A stretch of 7,081 nucleotides of DNA from Eubacterium sp. (lineage in GTDB: Bacteria; Bacillota; Clostridia; Oscillospirales; Acutalibacteraceae), in the NCBI GenBank assembly GCA_024696725.1, contig JAILGO010000055.1, forward strand, positions 1 to 7,081. The letters are read 5' to 3'. Shown one piece after another: positions 1 to 5,539 of the stretch (position 1 is the first letter of the stretch; every line of letters begins with the position of its first letter). A model generated the notes under the pieces. The model worked only from the letters and a program-made list of their open reading frames with translations, was not told where the DNA came from and did not search any database. The position numbers were made by a program, and so were the translations under genes.

Positions 1-252
1 CTCGGAAACCTTGAGAACACGGGTTGGTGTAAGCCGAATCACGAGGGACTGTATAACGTCTTTATGATGGACGAAACCCATACCGTCCTCGCGGCGGGCG
101 CGGGAGCCGTAACTAAGCTGAAGGATAATAATACGGGACATATAGAAAGGATATATAATTATAAATATCCTTATGAGTATATCAACAGCTTCGGTGAGGT
201 TCTTAACCGAAAACAAAGCATATATGACTTCTATAAAGAATATAATGTATAA
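1..252 (+). CDS. hemZ: HemZ-like oxygen-independent coproporphyrinogen dehydrogenase, C-terminal fragment (5' end outside window)
   Basis: The reading frame is open from base 1 and ends at TAA 250-252, giving the last 83 residues of a longer protein. It contains GNLENTGWCKPNHEGLYN, then MDETHTVLAAGAGAVTKL and IERIYNYKYPYEYI. This closely follows the C-terminal pattern I know from Clostridial HemZ (GN-EN-GY-KP-EG-YN, a methionine/acidic strand, T-lalGAG--tK, iERi-N-k---eYI). HemZ is a radical SAM protein of the HemN superfamily, thought to convert coproporphyrinogen III to protoporphyrinogen IX in haem synthesis without oxygen. The FeS cluster and SAM-binding motifs lie upstream of the window and cannot be checked. 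An internal ATG at 64 is not the start, because family similarity continues upstream of it. No convincing terminator follows the stop. A HemW-like relative is the main alternative, but the C-terminal motif favours HemZ. Confidence 0.82.
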   Translation, partial: LGNLENTGWCKPNHEGLYNVFMMDETHTVLAAGAGAVTKLKDNNTGHIERIYNYKYPYEYINSFGEVLNRKQSIYDFYKEYNV

Positions 253-270
253 AGTCATTGCTTTAAACTA

Positions 271-299
271 TTGCAAAAAGAATAACAGTATATTATAAT
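271..299 (+). promoter_or_regulatory. Sigma-A-type promoter for the coiled-coil protein gene
   Basis: TTGCAA at 271-276 and a consensus TATAAT at 294-299 are separated by exactly 17 bases in an AT-rich gap between hemZ and the next gene. Transcription would start near 306, leaving a leader of only about 14 bases before the ATG at 320. The ribosome binding site GAGGTG (309-314) sits directly behind the predicted start point. Confidence 0.75.
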
Positions 300-319
300 G
301 ATATCCGTGAGGTGTTTCT

Positions 320-739
320 ATGAAGAACTTTAACGATGTCATTTCAGGCGTTGACGACGTGATTTCAAGCGCAAAAAACGGAGGCTTTGAAGAGGTGCTC
401 GCTAAAACGCGGGATTATGCCGCAAAGGCTACTAAAAGAAGCGCGGAGCGCTTGGAGGTTTCACGAAAGAAAATTGAACTGCTCGACAGTAAAACAAAGC
501 TCGCTAAGGCGTATGAAAAATTCGGAAGAATAGAATACGCAAGACGCGAGGGCGAAGAGATTTCCGAGGACGAGTATAAATCCTGTCTTGCTCAGATTGA
601 GCTTCAGAAGATAAGGACGGAAATGCTCGATAAGGAAATCGAGGAGCTGAGAAGATTTTTCAGCGAGTCCGCTCCGCCGCAGGAGGACGACGAGCCTGCC
701 GATGTTGAGGTCGAAACGGTTGAGCCTGATGACGAATAA
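320..739 (+). CDS. Small coiled-coil protein with acidic tail, function unknown
   Basis: This 139-residue soluble protein starts at ATG 320, with GAGGTG five bases upstream. Residues about 25-112 are almost entirely charged and helical, with heptad-like spacing (for example the stretch around LEVSRKKIELLDSKTKLAKAYEKFGRIEYA, residues 45-74), which predicts a long coiled coil. The last 20 or so residues are very acidic (QEDDEPADVEVETVEPDDE) and probably disordered. There is no signal peptide, membrane segment, or cysteine pair for a zinc ribbon. The arrangement A-K-T plus EVSRKKIELL plus K-YEKFGRIEYA recalls a family of short uncharacterised Clostridial proteins that pair this helix with a zinc ribbon; that link rests on pattern memory only. 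It forms its own transcription unit, with a strong promoter in front and a terminator behind. I do not assign a function. Confidence 0.8.
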   Translation: MKNFNDVISGVDDVISSAKNGGFEEVLAKTRDYAAKATKRSAERLEVSRKKIELLDSKTKLAKAYEKFGRIEYARREGEEISEDEYKSCLAQIELQKIRTEMLDKEIEELRRFFSESAPPQEDDEPADVEVETVEPDDE

Positions 740-748
740 TCGGATTTT

Positions 749-775
749 AAAGCAATGCGCTGCATTGCTTTTTTA
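749..775 (+). terminator. Rho-independent terminator
   Basis: A perfect 10-bp stem, AAAGCAATGC (749-758) with GCATTGCTTT (762-771), closes on a tight loop and runs into a T-rich tract (769-779, interrupted by one A). It lies ten bases after the stop of the coiled-coil gene. The T tract ends right against the ribosome binding site of the downstream flippase gene, so readthrough may be needed to express that gene. Confidence 0.85.
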
Positions 776-779
776 TTTT

Positions 780-792
780 GGGTGATTATTTG
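780..792 (+). promoter_or_regulatory. Ribosome binding site and TTG start of the flippase gene
   Basis: GGGTGAT (780-786) matches the 3' half of the consensus AGGAGGTGATC and sits three bases before a TTG at 790. Pairing through the GGTGAT part allows this short gap. The next TTG upstream (778) overlaps the terminator T tract and has no ribosome binding site, so I chose 790. Confidence 0.65.
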
Positions 793-1566
793 AAAACACA
801 GAAAAAATACGTTTCCTCGGCGTTTATTCTGCTTTTAACCTCGGTTATAGTCAAGATAATAGGAGCTGTCTATAAGATTCCTCTTACGGCGTTTATCGGC
901 GCTGTGGGAAGGGGATACTTTGCGGCGGCGTACAATATCTATCTTCCGCTTCACGCCGTGCTTATGGGCGCGCTTCCCGTTTCTCTCTCCCGCCTTGTAA
1001 GTAAGTATAACGCGCTCGGCGATAAAAGAATGCTATCGTCGCTCAGAAAGGGCTCGCGCTTTGTGTTCTTCGCCGCCGGTATGCTCGGCGTATGTGTTAT
1101 CGTCGTGGCTGCCGTTCCTTATTCCATGTATATCGCCCATGCGCCTAAAAGCGTTTATACCGTGTTCGTAATAGCTCCGAGCCTGCTGTTTTCCTGCCTT
1201 TCAGCGAGCCTGAGAGGCTATTTTGAGGGCTATATGAATATGAAGCCTACCGCCGTGTCTCAGACTCTTGAGGCGCTCGTTAAAACGGTTTTCGGTCTGT
1301 TGTTTTCAAAGTATACTATGTACCGGCTTTTCGGCGAGTATTCCGCCGTCGGTACGGTTTTCAGAATACCGTTTAAAAACGAATCCGACGCGCTGTCGTT
1401 TATTTATCCGCTGACCTCGGCAGCCGCTATGCTCGGCGTAACTCTCGGCGCGCTTGAGGGATACGTTTATGTTGTAATTTATTATATGATAAACCGCGAT
1501 AAACTCTTCCCGACGCAGCGGGAAGAGACGGAAGGCGCGAGCTTCTCGCTTTTTCATTTCCGGTAA
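790..1566 (+). CDS. SpoVB/YabM-like lipid flippase, N-terminal part of a frameshifted gene
   Basis: This is the first half (258 residues from the TTG at 790) of a polytopic membrane protein of the MOP superfamily (MurJ/SpoVB/MATE-like), which flips lipid-linked saccharides across the membrane. It starts MKTQKKYVSSAFILLLTS, a typical first helix. GRGYFAAAYNIYLPLHAVLM followed by GALPVSLSRLVSKYNALGD matches the family pattern G-g-y--ay-iy---------P-aiSklvs---a-gd. A second hallmark is PSLLFSCLSASLRGYFEGYM followed by NMKPTAVSQTLEALVK (RGYF-G--nM-PTA-SQ--E). About six membrane segments are present. The frame then leaves the family pattern after about 1520 and stops at TAA 1564-1566. The following reading frame carries the remaining helices (see next entry). 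By position before mazG it corresponds to YabM of Bacillus subtilis, often named SpoVB in Clostridia; a role in sporulation is not shown. Confidence 0.8.
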   Translation: MKTQKKYVSSAFILLLTSVIVKIIGAVYKIPLTAFIGAVGRGYFAAAYNIYLPLHAVLMGALPVSLSRLVSKYNALGDKRMLSSLRKGSRFVFFAAGMLGVCVIVVAAVPYSMYIAHAPKSVYTVFVIAPSLLFSCLSASLRGYFEGYMNMKPTAVSQTLEALVKTVFGLLFSKYTMYRLFGEYSAVGTVFRIPFKNESDALSFIYPLTSAAAMLGVTLGALEGYVYVVIYYMINRDKLFPTQREETEGASFSLFHFR

Positions 1567-2456
1567 TGCTGAGCTGCGCCGTTCAGAGCCTGTTCCAGTT
1601 TCTTGACGCCGCCTCGGTTCAGCTCGCGCTCGGACGTCTGCCCGCCTCGGCGCTTGCCGCGTTTTATCCCGACGCGGCGAACGTTCCCGACAGAGACGTC
1701 GCGACCTATGTTTTCGGTCTGTTTTCGGCTGCGCTCGATTTCAGGAATCTTGTACCCGGGATTACTATGGCGCTCGGAATCTGCGCCGTTCCCGCAATAT
1801 GCCGCGAGTATGAGGCTGATAACCGGAAAAGGCTTGAAGCGCTTATGAGCGATATATACCGATATACCTCGTTTCTGTCCTTCTTCGGCGGCGCCGTTCT
1901 TGCGCTGCTGTCGGGGGATATTCTCAGCCTCTTTTATTCCTCGTCTCCCGATATAGCGCGCGGGTGCGAAAGACTCGTGTTCTGGTTCGGCGTTACCGTA
2001 CCGCTCTACTCGCTCGCCTCGACCGCCGTGTTCTGCGTTCAGGCAGTCGGAAAGCCCGAGCGCTCCGTAGTCCCTTATGTAATATCGGGAGCGGTAAGGG
2101 TTATACTTAATATTGTACTGATTAACCGTAAAGACCTCATTCTTTACGGAGCAGTAATCTCGGGCGCCTGCGGTTATTTTTTGATTTTTGCGCTCAACGC
2201 ACGGGTTGCCGACAGAACGGCATCGGTAAAGTTCGATGTTAAAAACATACTGCTGAAGCCGATTTTTGCAACCTTTGTCGCATATTTTGCCGCTCAAAAA
2301 CTATACACCTATATAGATTTCGTAAATTCTACCGTTTTCAATTTGTTGATTAAAACGGCGGTTTTTGGCGCAATATACTGTATATTGTGCTTTTTTGTAA
2401 AAATGTTAAATTTTAAACAAATATTTTGTGGGTCAAAAAATAAAAAAATGGCTTAA
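1566..2456 (+). CDS. SpoVB/YabM-like lipid flippase, C-terminal part of a frameshifted gene
   Basis: This is the second half of the flippase, 296 residues if counted from the ATG at 1566, which overlaps the previous stop (TAATG). The family similarity begins before that ATG: in the same frame, 1536-1568 reads RELLAFSFPVM, the usual entry into transmembrane helix 7. The frame stays open upstream as far as a stop at 1500-1502. Later hallmarks are LVPGITMALGICAVPAICREYE (split: LVPGITMALGI, then CAVPAICREYE) and CVQAVGKPERSVVPYVISG with further hydrophobic helices. Bridging the frames gives about 555 residues and 12-14 helices, a normal size for the family. There is no ribosome binding site of its own before 1566, although termination-reinitiation at TAATG is possible. 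The most likely explanation is a one-base deletion or a sequence error near 1503-1540, not two true genes. Confidence 0.78.
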   Translation: MLSCAVQSLFQFLDAASVQLALGRLPASALAAFYPDAANVPDRDVATYVFGLFSAALDFRNLVPGITMALGICAVPAICREYEADNRKRLEALMSDIYRYTSFLSFFGGAVLALLSGDILSLFYSSSPDIARGCERLVFWFGVTVPLYSLASTAVFCVQAVGKPERSVVPYVISGAVRVILNIVLINRKDLILYGAVISGACGYFLIFALNARVADRTASVKFDVKNILLKPIFATFVAYFAAQKLYTYIDFVNSTVFNLLIKTAVFGAIYCILCFFVKMLNFKQIFCGSKNKKMA

Positions 2457-2460
2457 ATGC

Positions 2461-2490
2461 TTGACTTTTCGGGGTTAAATATAGTATTAT
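2461..2490 (+). promoter_or_regulatory. Sigma-A-type promoter of the mazG-HU-rqcP unit
   Basis: TTGACT (2461-2466) and TATTAT (2485-2490) are separated by 18 bases, just after the flippase stop. An A-rich stretch at 2434-2449 lies directly upstream and could act as an UP element. Transcription would begin near 2497, about 48 bases before the mazG ATG. Confidence 0.65.
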
Positions 2491-2544
2491 TTCAATGAAG
2501 CGGGAATACTTATTTTGCCCGTAACCCGAAGGAAAAAGATAATT

Positions 2545-3351
2545 ATGTCTGTTGATTTTGAGTTTAAAGAAAGCTACGGCTTTGAAGATTTAATTTCAAT
2601 AATTTCTTTGCTTCGTGCTCCGGGCGGATGCCCATGGGACAGGGAGCAAACGCATTTTTCAATAAAGAAGAATTTTATTGAAGAAACCTATGAGGTTATC
2701 GAGGCTATAAATAAAGAAAACCCCGCTATGCTCCGTGAGGAGCTCGGCGACGTTCTTCTTCAGATTGCGCTCCACTGTGAGATGGAAAGCGAGAAGGGTA
2801 ACTTTACTCTTGACGACGTGGTTGACGAGCTTGTAAAAAAGCTTATCGTCCGCCACCCTCACGTTTTCGGCGAGGTTCAGGCTGAAAATGAGGCTGAGGC
2901 GCTCGCGTCGTGGGATAAGGCTAAGGCTGAAACCAAGGCGCAGAAATCGCAGACCGAGTCGATGCTGAGCGTTCCGAGAGAGCTTCCTGCGCTGATGCGC
3001 GCTCAGAAGCTTCAGCATAAAGCTGCTAAGGTCGGTTTTGACTGGGAATCTCTCGACGGCGCTATGGACAAGCTTGAAGAAGAAATAAACGAGTTAAAAA
3101 TGGCTGTATCTCATTCCGGTCAGTCCGAAATAGAAGAGGAGTTCGGCGACGTACTCTTTTCATGCGTTAACGTTTCGCGTTTTCTGAAAACCGACAGCGA
3201 GGAGGCGCTTACCGCCGCCTCGGACAAGTTTCTGTCGCGGTTTTCGATAGTCGAGGGCTTAGCGAAGGAAAGAGGAATTGATATGAAAGCCTCAACTATC
3301 GAGGAGCTTGATTTGCTCTGGGAGGAAGCCAAGAAAATTAAAAGCGAGTAA
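2545..3351 (+). CDS. mazG: MazG nucleoside triphosphate pyrophosphohydrolase
   Basis: MazG hydrolyses nucleoside triphosphates to monophosphate and pyrophosphate, cleaning the pool of abnormal nucleotides in the cytoplasm. The protein has 268 residues from ATG 2545, close to the 263 of Escherichia coli MazG, with two MazG domains. The N-terminal domain shows [11 protein letters not shown] (27-37), the ExxE helix [12 protein letters not shown] (44-55) and the ExxD helix [14 protein letters not shown] (64-77), which supply the Mg-binding acids. RHPHVFG (103-109) follows. The C-terminal domain repeats the pattern with [10 protein letters not shown] (176-185) and EEEFGDVLF (197-205). The tetrapyrrole-methylase domain fused to MazG in Bacillus YabN is absent. 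AAGGA (2529-2533) precedes ATG 2545 by 11 bases, a little long. An upstream TTG at 2515 has no site and lacks family support. HU follows 26 bases later. Confidence 0.93.
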   Translation: MSVDFEFKESYGFEDLISIISLLRAPGGCPWDREQTHFSIKKNFIEETYEVIEAINKENPAMLREELGDVLLQIALHCEMESEKGNFTLDDVVDELVKKLIVRHPHVFGEVQAENEAEALASWDKAKAETKAQKSQTESMLSVPRELPALMRAQKLQHKAAKVGFDWESLDGAMDKLEEEINELKMAVSHSGQSEIEEEFGDVLFSCVNVSRFLKTDSEEALTAASDKFLSRFSIVEGLAKERGIDMKASTIEELDLLWEEAKKIKSE

Positions 3352-3377
3352 TCGCTGAAAAAAATGGAGGAAAGATT

Positions 3378-3653
3378 ATGAACAAAACTGAACTCGTAGC
3401 AGCTGTAGCTGCAAAGGCTAACCTTTCAAAGAAGGACGCAGAGGCTGCAGTAGCTGCAACAGTAGCAGCTATCACTGACGCACTTGCAGACGGTGAGAAG
3501 GTTTCTCTCGTTGGCTTCGGTACATTCGAGGTTAGAGCTCGTGCAGCTCGTCAGGGTCAGAACCCCCGCACAGGCGAAAAGATTAAGATTAAGGCAGCTA
3601 AGGCTCCCGCTTTCAAGGCTGGTAAGGCTCTTAAGGACGCTGTTAACAAATAA
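3378..3653 (+). CDS. hup: HU family DNA-binding protein
   Basis: HU is a small dimeric histone-like protein that bends DNA and organises the nucleoid. The 91-residue length is standard. [24 protein letters not shown] matches the N-terminal helices (split: [23 protein letters not shown]), GFGTF (46-50) is the core strand, and [11 protein letters not shown] (61-71) carries the beta-arm tip with the conserved intercalating proline at 63. GGAGG (3366-3370) lies seven bases before the ATG, an excellent site for a highly expressed gene. Codon use differs from the neighbours: all 24 alanines use GCA (10) or GCT (14), none GCG or GCC, as expected for an abundant protein. A GC-rich hairpin follows the stop. 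HU between mazG and rqcP is usual in Clostridia. Confidence 0.96.
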   Translation: MNKTELVAAVAAKANLSKKDAEAAVAATVAAITDALADGEKVSLVGFGTFEVRARAARQGQNPRTGEKIKIKAAKAPAFKAGKALKDAVNK

Positions 3654-3666
3654 TTATTGCCTGAAA

Positions 3667-3694
3667 AAGGGGCTGTCCGTACGGACAGCCCTTT
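3667..3694 (+). terminator. Strong hairpin between HU and rqcP, weak or partial terminator
   Basis: A near-perfect palindrome centred on 3680/3681 forms a GC-rich stem (GGGCTGTCC at 3670-3678 with GGACAGCCC at 3683-3691, loop GTAC), extended by a G-T and two A-T pairs. Only three Ts follow, then AAATTA, so it is a poor full terminator. It could lower readthrough into rqcP or protect the 3' end of the HU message. The rqcP ribosome binding site begins six bases later. Confidence 0.65.
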
Positions 3695-3710
3695 AAATTA
3701 GGAGAATAGT

Positions 3711-3953
3711 ATGAGACTTGATAAATATCTTAAGGTAAGCCGAATAATTAAACGCCGTACCGTCGCTAACGAGGCGTGCGACGCCGGCAGGGTAGAGGTA
3801 AACGGAAAGCCTGCCCGCGCTTCCTACGACGTTAAAATCGGCGATAAAATTACCGTTAATCTCGGTCAGAGCCCGAAGAGCTTCGAGGTGCTTGAAATAA
3901 ACGAGCACGCGCTTAAGGAGGACGCTCTGAAAATGTATAAGCCGCTCGATTAA
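3711..3953 (+). CDS. rqcP: RqcP (YabO), S4-domain ribosome quality control protein
   Basis: RqcP is a small S4-domain RNA-binding protein. In Bacillus subtilis it binds the 50S subunit with RqcH and stabilises the P-site tRNA during addition of alanine tails to stalled nascent chains. Here it has 80 residues, beginning MRLDKYLKVSRIIKRRT, almost the same as the Bacillus protein (MRLDKFLKVSRLIKRRT). GRVEVNGKPARASYDVKIGD (26-45) is the S4 core and KEDALKMYKPLD the family's C-terminal end. AGGAG (3700-3704) lies six bases before the ATG. It follows HU with no visible promoter of its own, so it probably depends on readthrough past the hairpin at 3667-3694. In related genomes yabP, yabQ and divIC usually come next. 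Here a convergent O-antigen ligase-like gene does. Confidence 0.93.
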   Translation: MRLDKYLKVSRIIKRRTVANEACDAGRVEVNGKPARASYDVKIGDKITVNLGQSPKSFEVLEINEHALKEDALKMYKPLD

Positions 3954-3962
3954 CCGCGACTT

Positions 3963-3994
3963 AAAAAACCGCAGGATTTACCTGCGGCTTTTTT
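3963..3994. terminator. Bidirectional rho-independent terminator between convergent genes
   Basis: CCGCAGG (3969-3975) and CCTGCGG (3981-3987) form a 7-bp stem with a five-base loop. It is flanked by AAAAAA on the left (3963-3968) and TTTTTT on the right (3989-3994), so it works in both directions: for the mazG-HU-rqcP unit on the plus strand and for the O-antigen ligase-like gene on the minus strand. The minus-strand stop codon (3993-3995) overlaps the T tract. Confidence 0.9.
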
Positions 3995-5393
3995 ATTGCG
4001 ATATAATGTTTTTAAAGCTTTCCTTTGTAAGCTTCCCGACGTCCTTCGTCCTTTGTATTTCCTTCTTGTCGTAGGTGTAGGAAATCGCCTGAATAATACC
4101 TATAAGCATCATGAAGAGAATAATCTGCTTCGGCGAATTGAATATGTAGTCCGAAAGACCGAAAATGAGAAGCGAGCCGAAGGAGGCGAGAACGCTGAAC
4201 TGAAGCGTAAGCGCCTTGTAATCCTTCGTGTCGATTTCAAGAAGCTTACCGAGCGCGTAAACAATAATGAATAAAAGAATAACTATTCCTATCAGTCCGA
4301 GCTCCGTCCATATTTCTATAACGAAATTGTGGGCGTGCGGCTTTTTTAAATTGTAGCTGTTAAGAAGAATATTTCCCGTCTGCTCGCATCCGAAGCCCGT
4401 GCCGAAAATGAACGCTCCGATATGGTGCGTAAGGTAATCTATAAGACCGCTCCATATCTCGAAATGCCTTGCTGTCGAAAGAAGCGCCTCCTCGGGTGAA
4501 ACGGGTAAAAACGTAACGTTCGGGTAAATGTTTATCTTTCCGTATCTGACAAGCAGAGCGAAGATTGAGCTTCCGCCCGCAGGTATAAAGAGAGCAGCGA
4601 GCGTACCGGAATGTCTCTTGAAGAATATAATAAACAATGCAAGCCACGCGGCGATAAGCACGTAACATCCCGCCCTCGTCTGCGTTGATGCCATACCGAA
4701 GCTGATAAGCGTAAGCGCCGTAAAGCAAAGACGCTTTTTCTGTCTGGTTCTCGCGTTGAGAAGAAGATAAACTCCGAGTGGGAACGCAACAAGCATAAAG
4801 CTTGCGAGAAGATTCGGGTTTGAAAAGAAGCCGCTCGCCCTGTTCGTCCACATAAAGGTCGAAATCTTAAACGGCATAACCGTATAAACGACTGTGTCGA
4901 GGTCTCTGAAAAGCGGAGTGGGAAGCACCGACCACGCGGGCGTGTACCCGTTTGCGTAAAGCACGAAGGTAACGAACTGTATCGCTCCTACCGCGCCGTT
5001 AATCGCGGCTGAGGCTAAAATTACCTGTAAAACCCTGTTGATTCTCTCCCTGGTGCGCGCAAGGTTGAATATCATAACCTGTATAAGTAATACAGCCCAC
5101 CAGAGTCCTGAGCTGCCGAGGGTGTCGAGCTTAGTCGGCGACCATAAGGTGCTGACAAGCATAAGCCCCATAAACGCCATTTCGATTTTTCCGATATTGC
5201 CTACCTTTGCAAGCCTGCCCTCCCTGCTCCATTGCCTTTTAAAAATAATAAAGGCGGTGAATAGGATAAACGGGCTTATATATTCGGGCATAAGGAAAAA
5301 GAAGAAAAGCGTAAACAGCAGGGAATACCACGCGGGATTCTTCTTGATTTTCTGCTTGAAATCAGATTTAAAATCCGTTGACGTATCCATCAT
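3993..5393 (-). CDS. O-antigen ligase/Wzy polymerase family membrane protein
   Basis: This integral membrane protein of 466 residues has about ten to twelve hydrophobic helices. Proteins of this family (Wzy_C / O-antigen ligase domain) join or polymerise sugar chains carried on undecaprenyl diphosphate at the outer face of the membrane. Visible hallmarks are NRASGFFSNPNLLASF (184-199; the R-sG-f-nPN-la motif), STQTRAG (236-242), a central extracytoplasmic region with ARHFEIW (308-314), GTGFGCEQ (331-338), and HAHNFVIEIWTELGLIG (353-369), the conserved H-HN---e---ELG-iG stretch. In a Gram-positive cell the product is more likely an exopolysaccharide, capsule or teichuronic-type polymer than lipopolysaccharide. 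The actual substrate cannot be read from sequence. GGAAGG lies upstream; the first ATG (5393) is very close to it and the second ATG (5390) is spaced better, so the start is uncertain by one codon. No glycosyltransferases are adjacent. Confidence 0.88.
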   Translation of the reverse strand: MMDTSTDFKSDFKQKIKKNPAWYSLLFTLFFFFLMPEYISPFILFTAFIIFKRQWSREGRLAKVGNIGKIEMAFMGLMLVSTLWSPTKLDTLGSSGLWWAVLLIQVMIFNLARTRERINRVLQVILASAAINGAVGAIQFVTFVLYANGYTPAWSVLPTPLFRDLDTVVYTVMPFKISTFMWTNRASGFFSNPNLLASFMLVAFPLGVYLLLNARTRQKKRLCFTALTLISFGMASTQTRAGCYVLIAAWLALFIIFFKRHSGTLAALFIPAGGSSIFALLVRYGKINIYPNVTFLPVSPEEALLSTARHFEIWSGLIDYLTHHIGAFIFGTGFGCEQTGNILLNSYNLKKPHAHNFVIEIWTELGLIGIVILLFIIVYALGKLLEIDTKDYKALTLQFSVLASFGSLLIFGLSDYIFNSPKQIILFMMLIGIIQAISYTYDKKEIQRTKDVGKLTKESFKNIISQ

Positions 5394-5428
5394 TTTTCCT
5401 TCCGTTATTTATGTAATTTATTAACCAT

Positions 5429-5457
5429 ACTATACTATAAACTCCATTATTTTGCAA
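5429..5457 (-). promoter_or_regulatory. Promoter of the O-antigen ligase-like gene
   Basis: Read on the minus strand, TTGCAA (5457-5452) and TATAGT (5434-5429) are separated by 17 bases. Transcription would start near 5422, giving a leader of about 30 bases before the ATG. The -35 hexamer is identical to the one in front of the coiled-coil gene at 271. Confidence 0.6.
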
Positions 5458-5472
5458 GCAGATAATTTTATG

Positions 5473-5501
5473 TTGAAATCTTTAAAATAATATAGTATAA
5501 T
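5473..5501 (+). promoter_or_regulatory. Promoter of the peptidyl-prolyl isomerase gene
   Basis: TTGAAA (5473-5478) and consensus TATAAT (5496-5501) are separated by 17 bases. Transcription would start near 5508, about 32 bases before the ATG at 5540. The -10 element is inside the left arm of the inverted repeat at 5496-5520. This promoter points away from the minus-strand promoter at 5429-5457, so the two genes are divergently expressed. Confidence 0.7.
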
Positions 5502-5520
5502 AAGTAATTGACTTATTATA
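5496..5520. repeat. Perfect 10-bp inverted repeat over the -10 and start region, possible operator
   Basis: TATAATAAGT (5496-5505) and its exact reverse complement ACTTATTATA (5511-5520) are separated by AATTG. The left arm contains the -10 hexamer and the right arm lies just after the predicted transcription start. Only the right arm would be in the RNA, so a DNA-binding site for a dimeric regulator is more plausible than an RNA hairpin. In such AT-rich DNA chance is possible. Confidence 0.5.
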
Positions 5521-5539
5521 AAATTAAGGAGTTGACATT

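Noticed and set aside
253..280. Possible terminator just after hemZ
   Set aside because: Only a 4-bp TTGC/GCAA pairing with a long loop is present, with no T tract. The bases are better explained as promoter sequence.
1546..1560. Run of Ts (1550-1554) as a programmed -1 frameshift site in the flippase gene
   Set aside because: It does not form an X XXY YYZ heptamer in the upstream frame, and family-like sequence already resumes in the downstream frame from about 1536, before the T run.
1554..2297. Long minus-strand open frame of 247 codons opposite the second half of the flippase
   Set aside because: It has no ribosome binding site and a composition rich in Arg, Gly and Glu typical of antisense reading, and it lies wholly opposite a frame with clear membrane-protein family motifs.
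2515..2544. Upstream TTG (2515) as the mazG start
   Set aside because: The ten extra residues have no family match and no ribosome binding site precedes it. ATG 2545 has AAGGA upstream and gives the usual protein length.
4360..4851. Minus-strand open frame of 163 codons inside the O-antigen ligase-like gene, in another frame
   Set aside because: It overlaps a gene with recognised family motifs, has no hydrophobic pattern or known motif, and is a shadow of the same codons.
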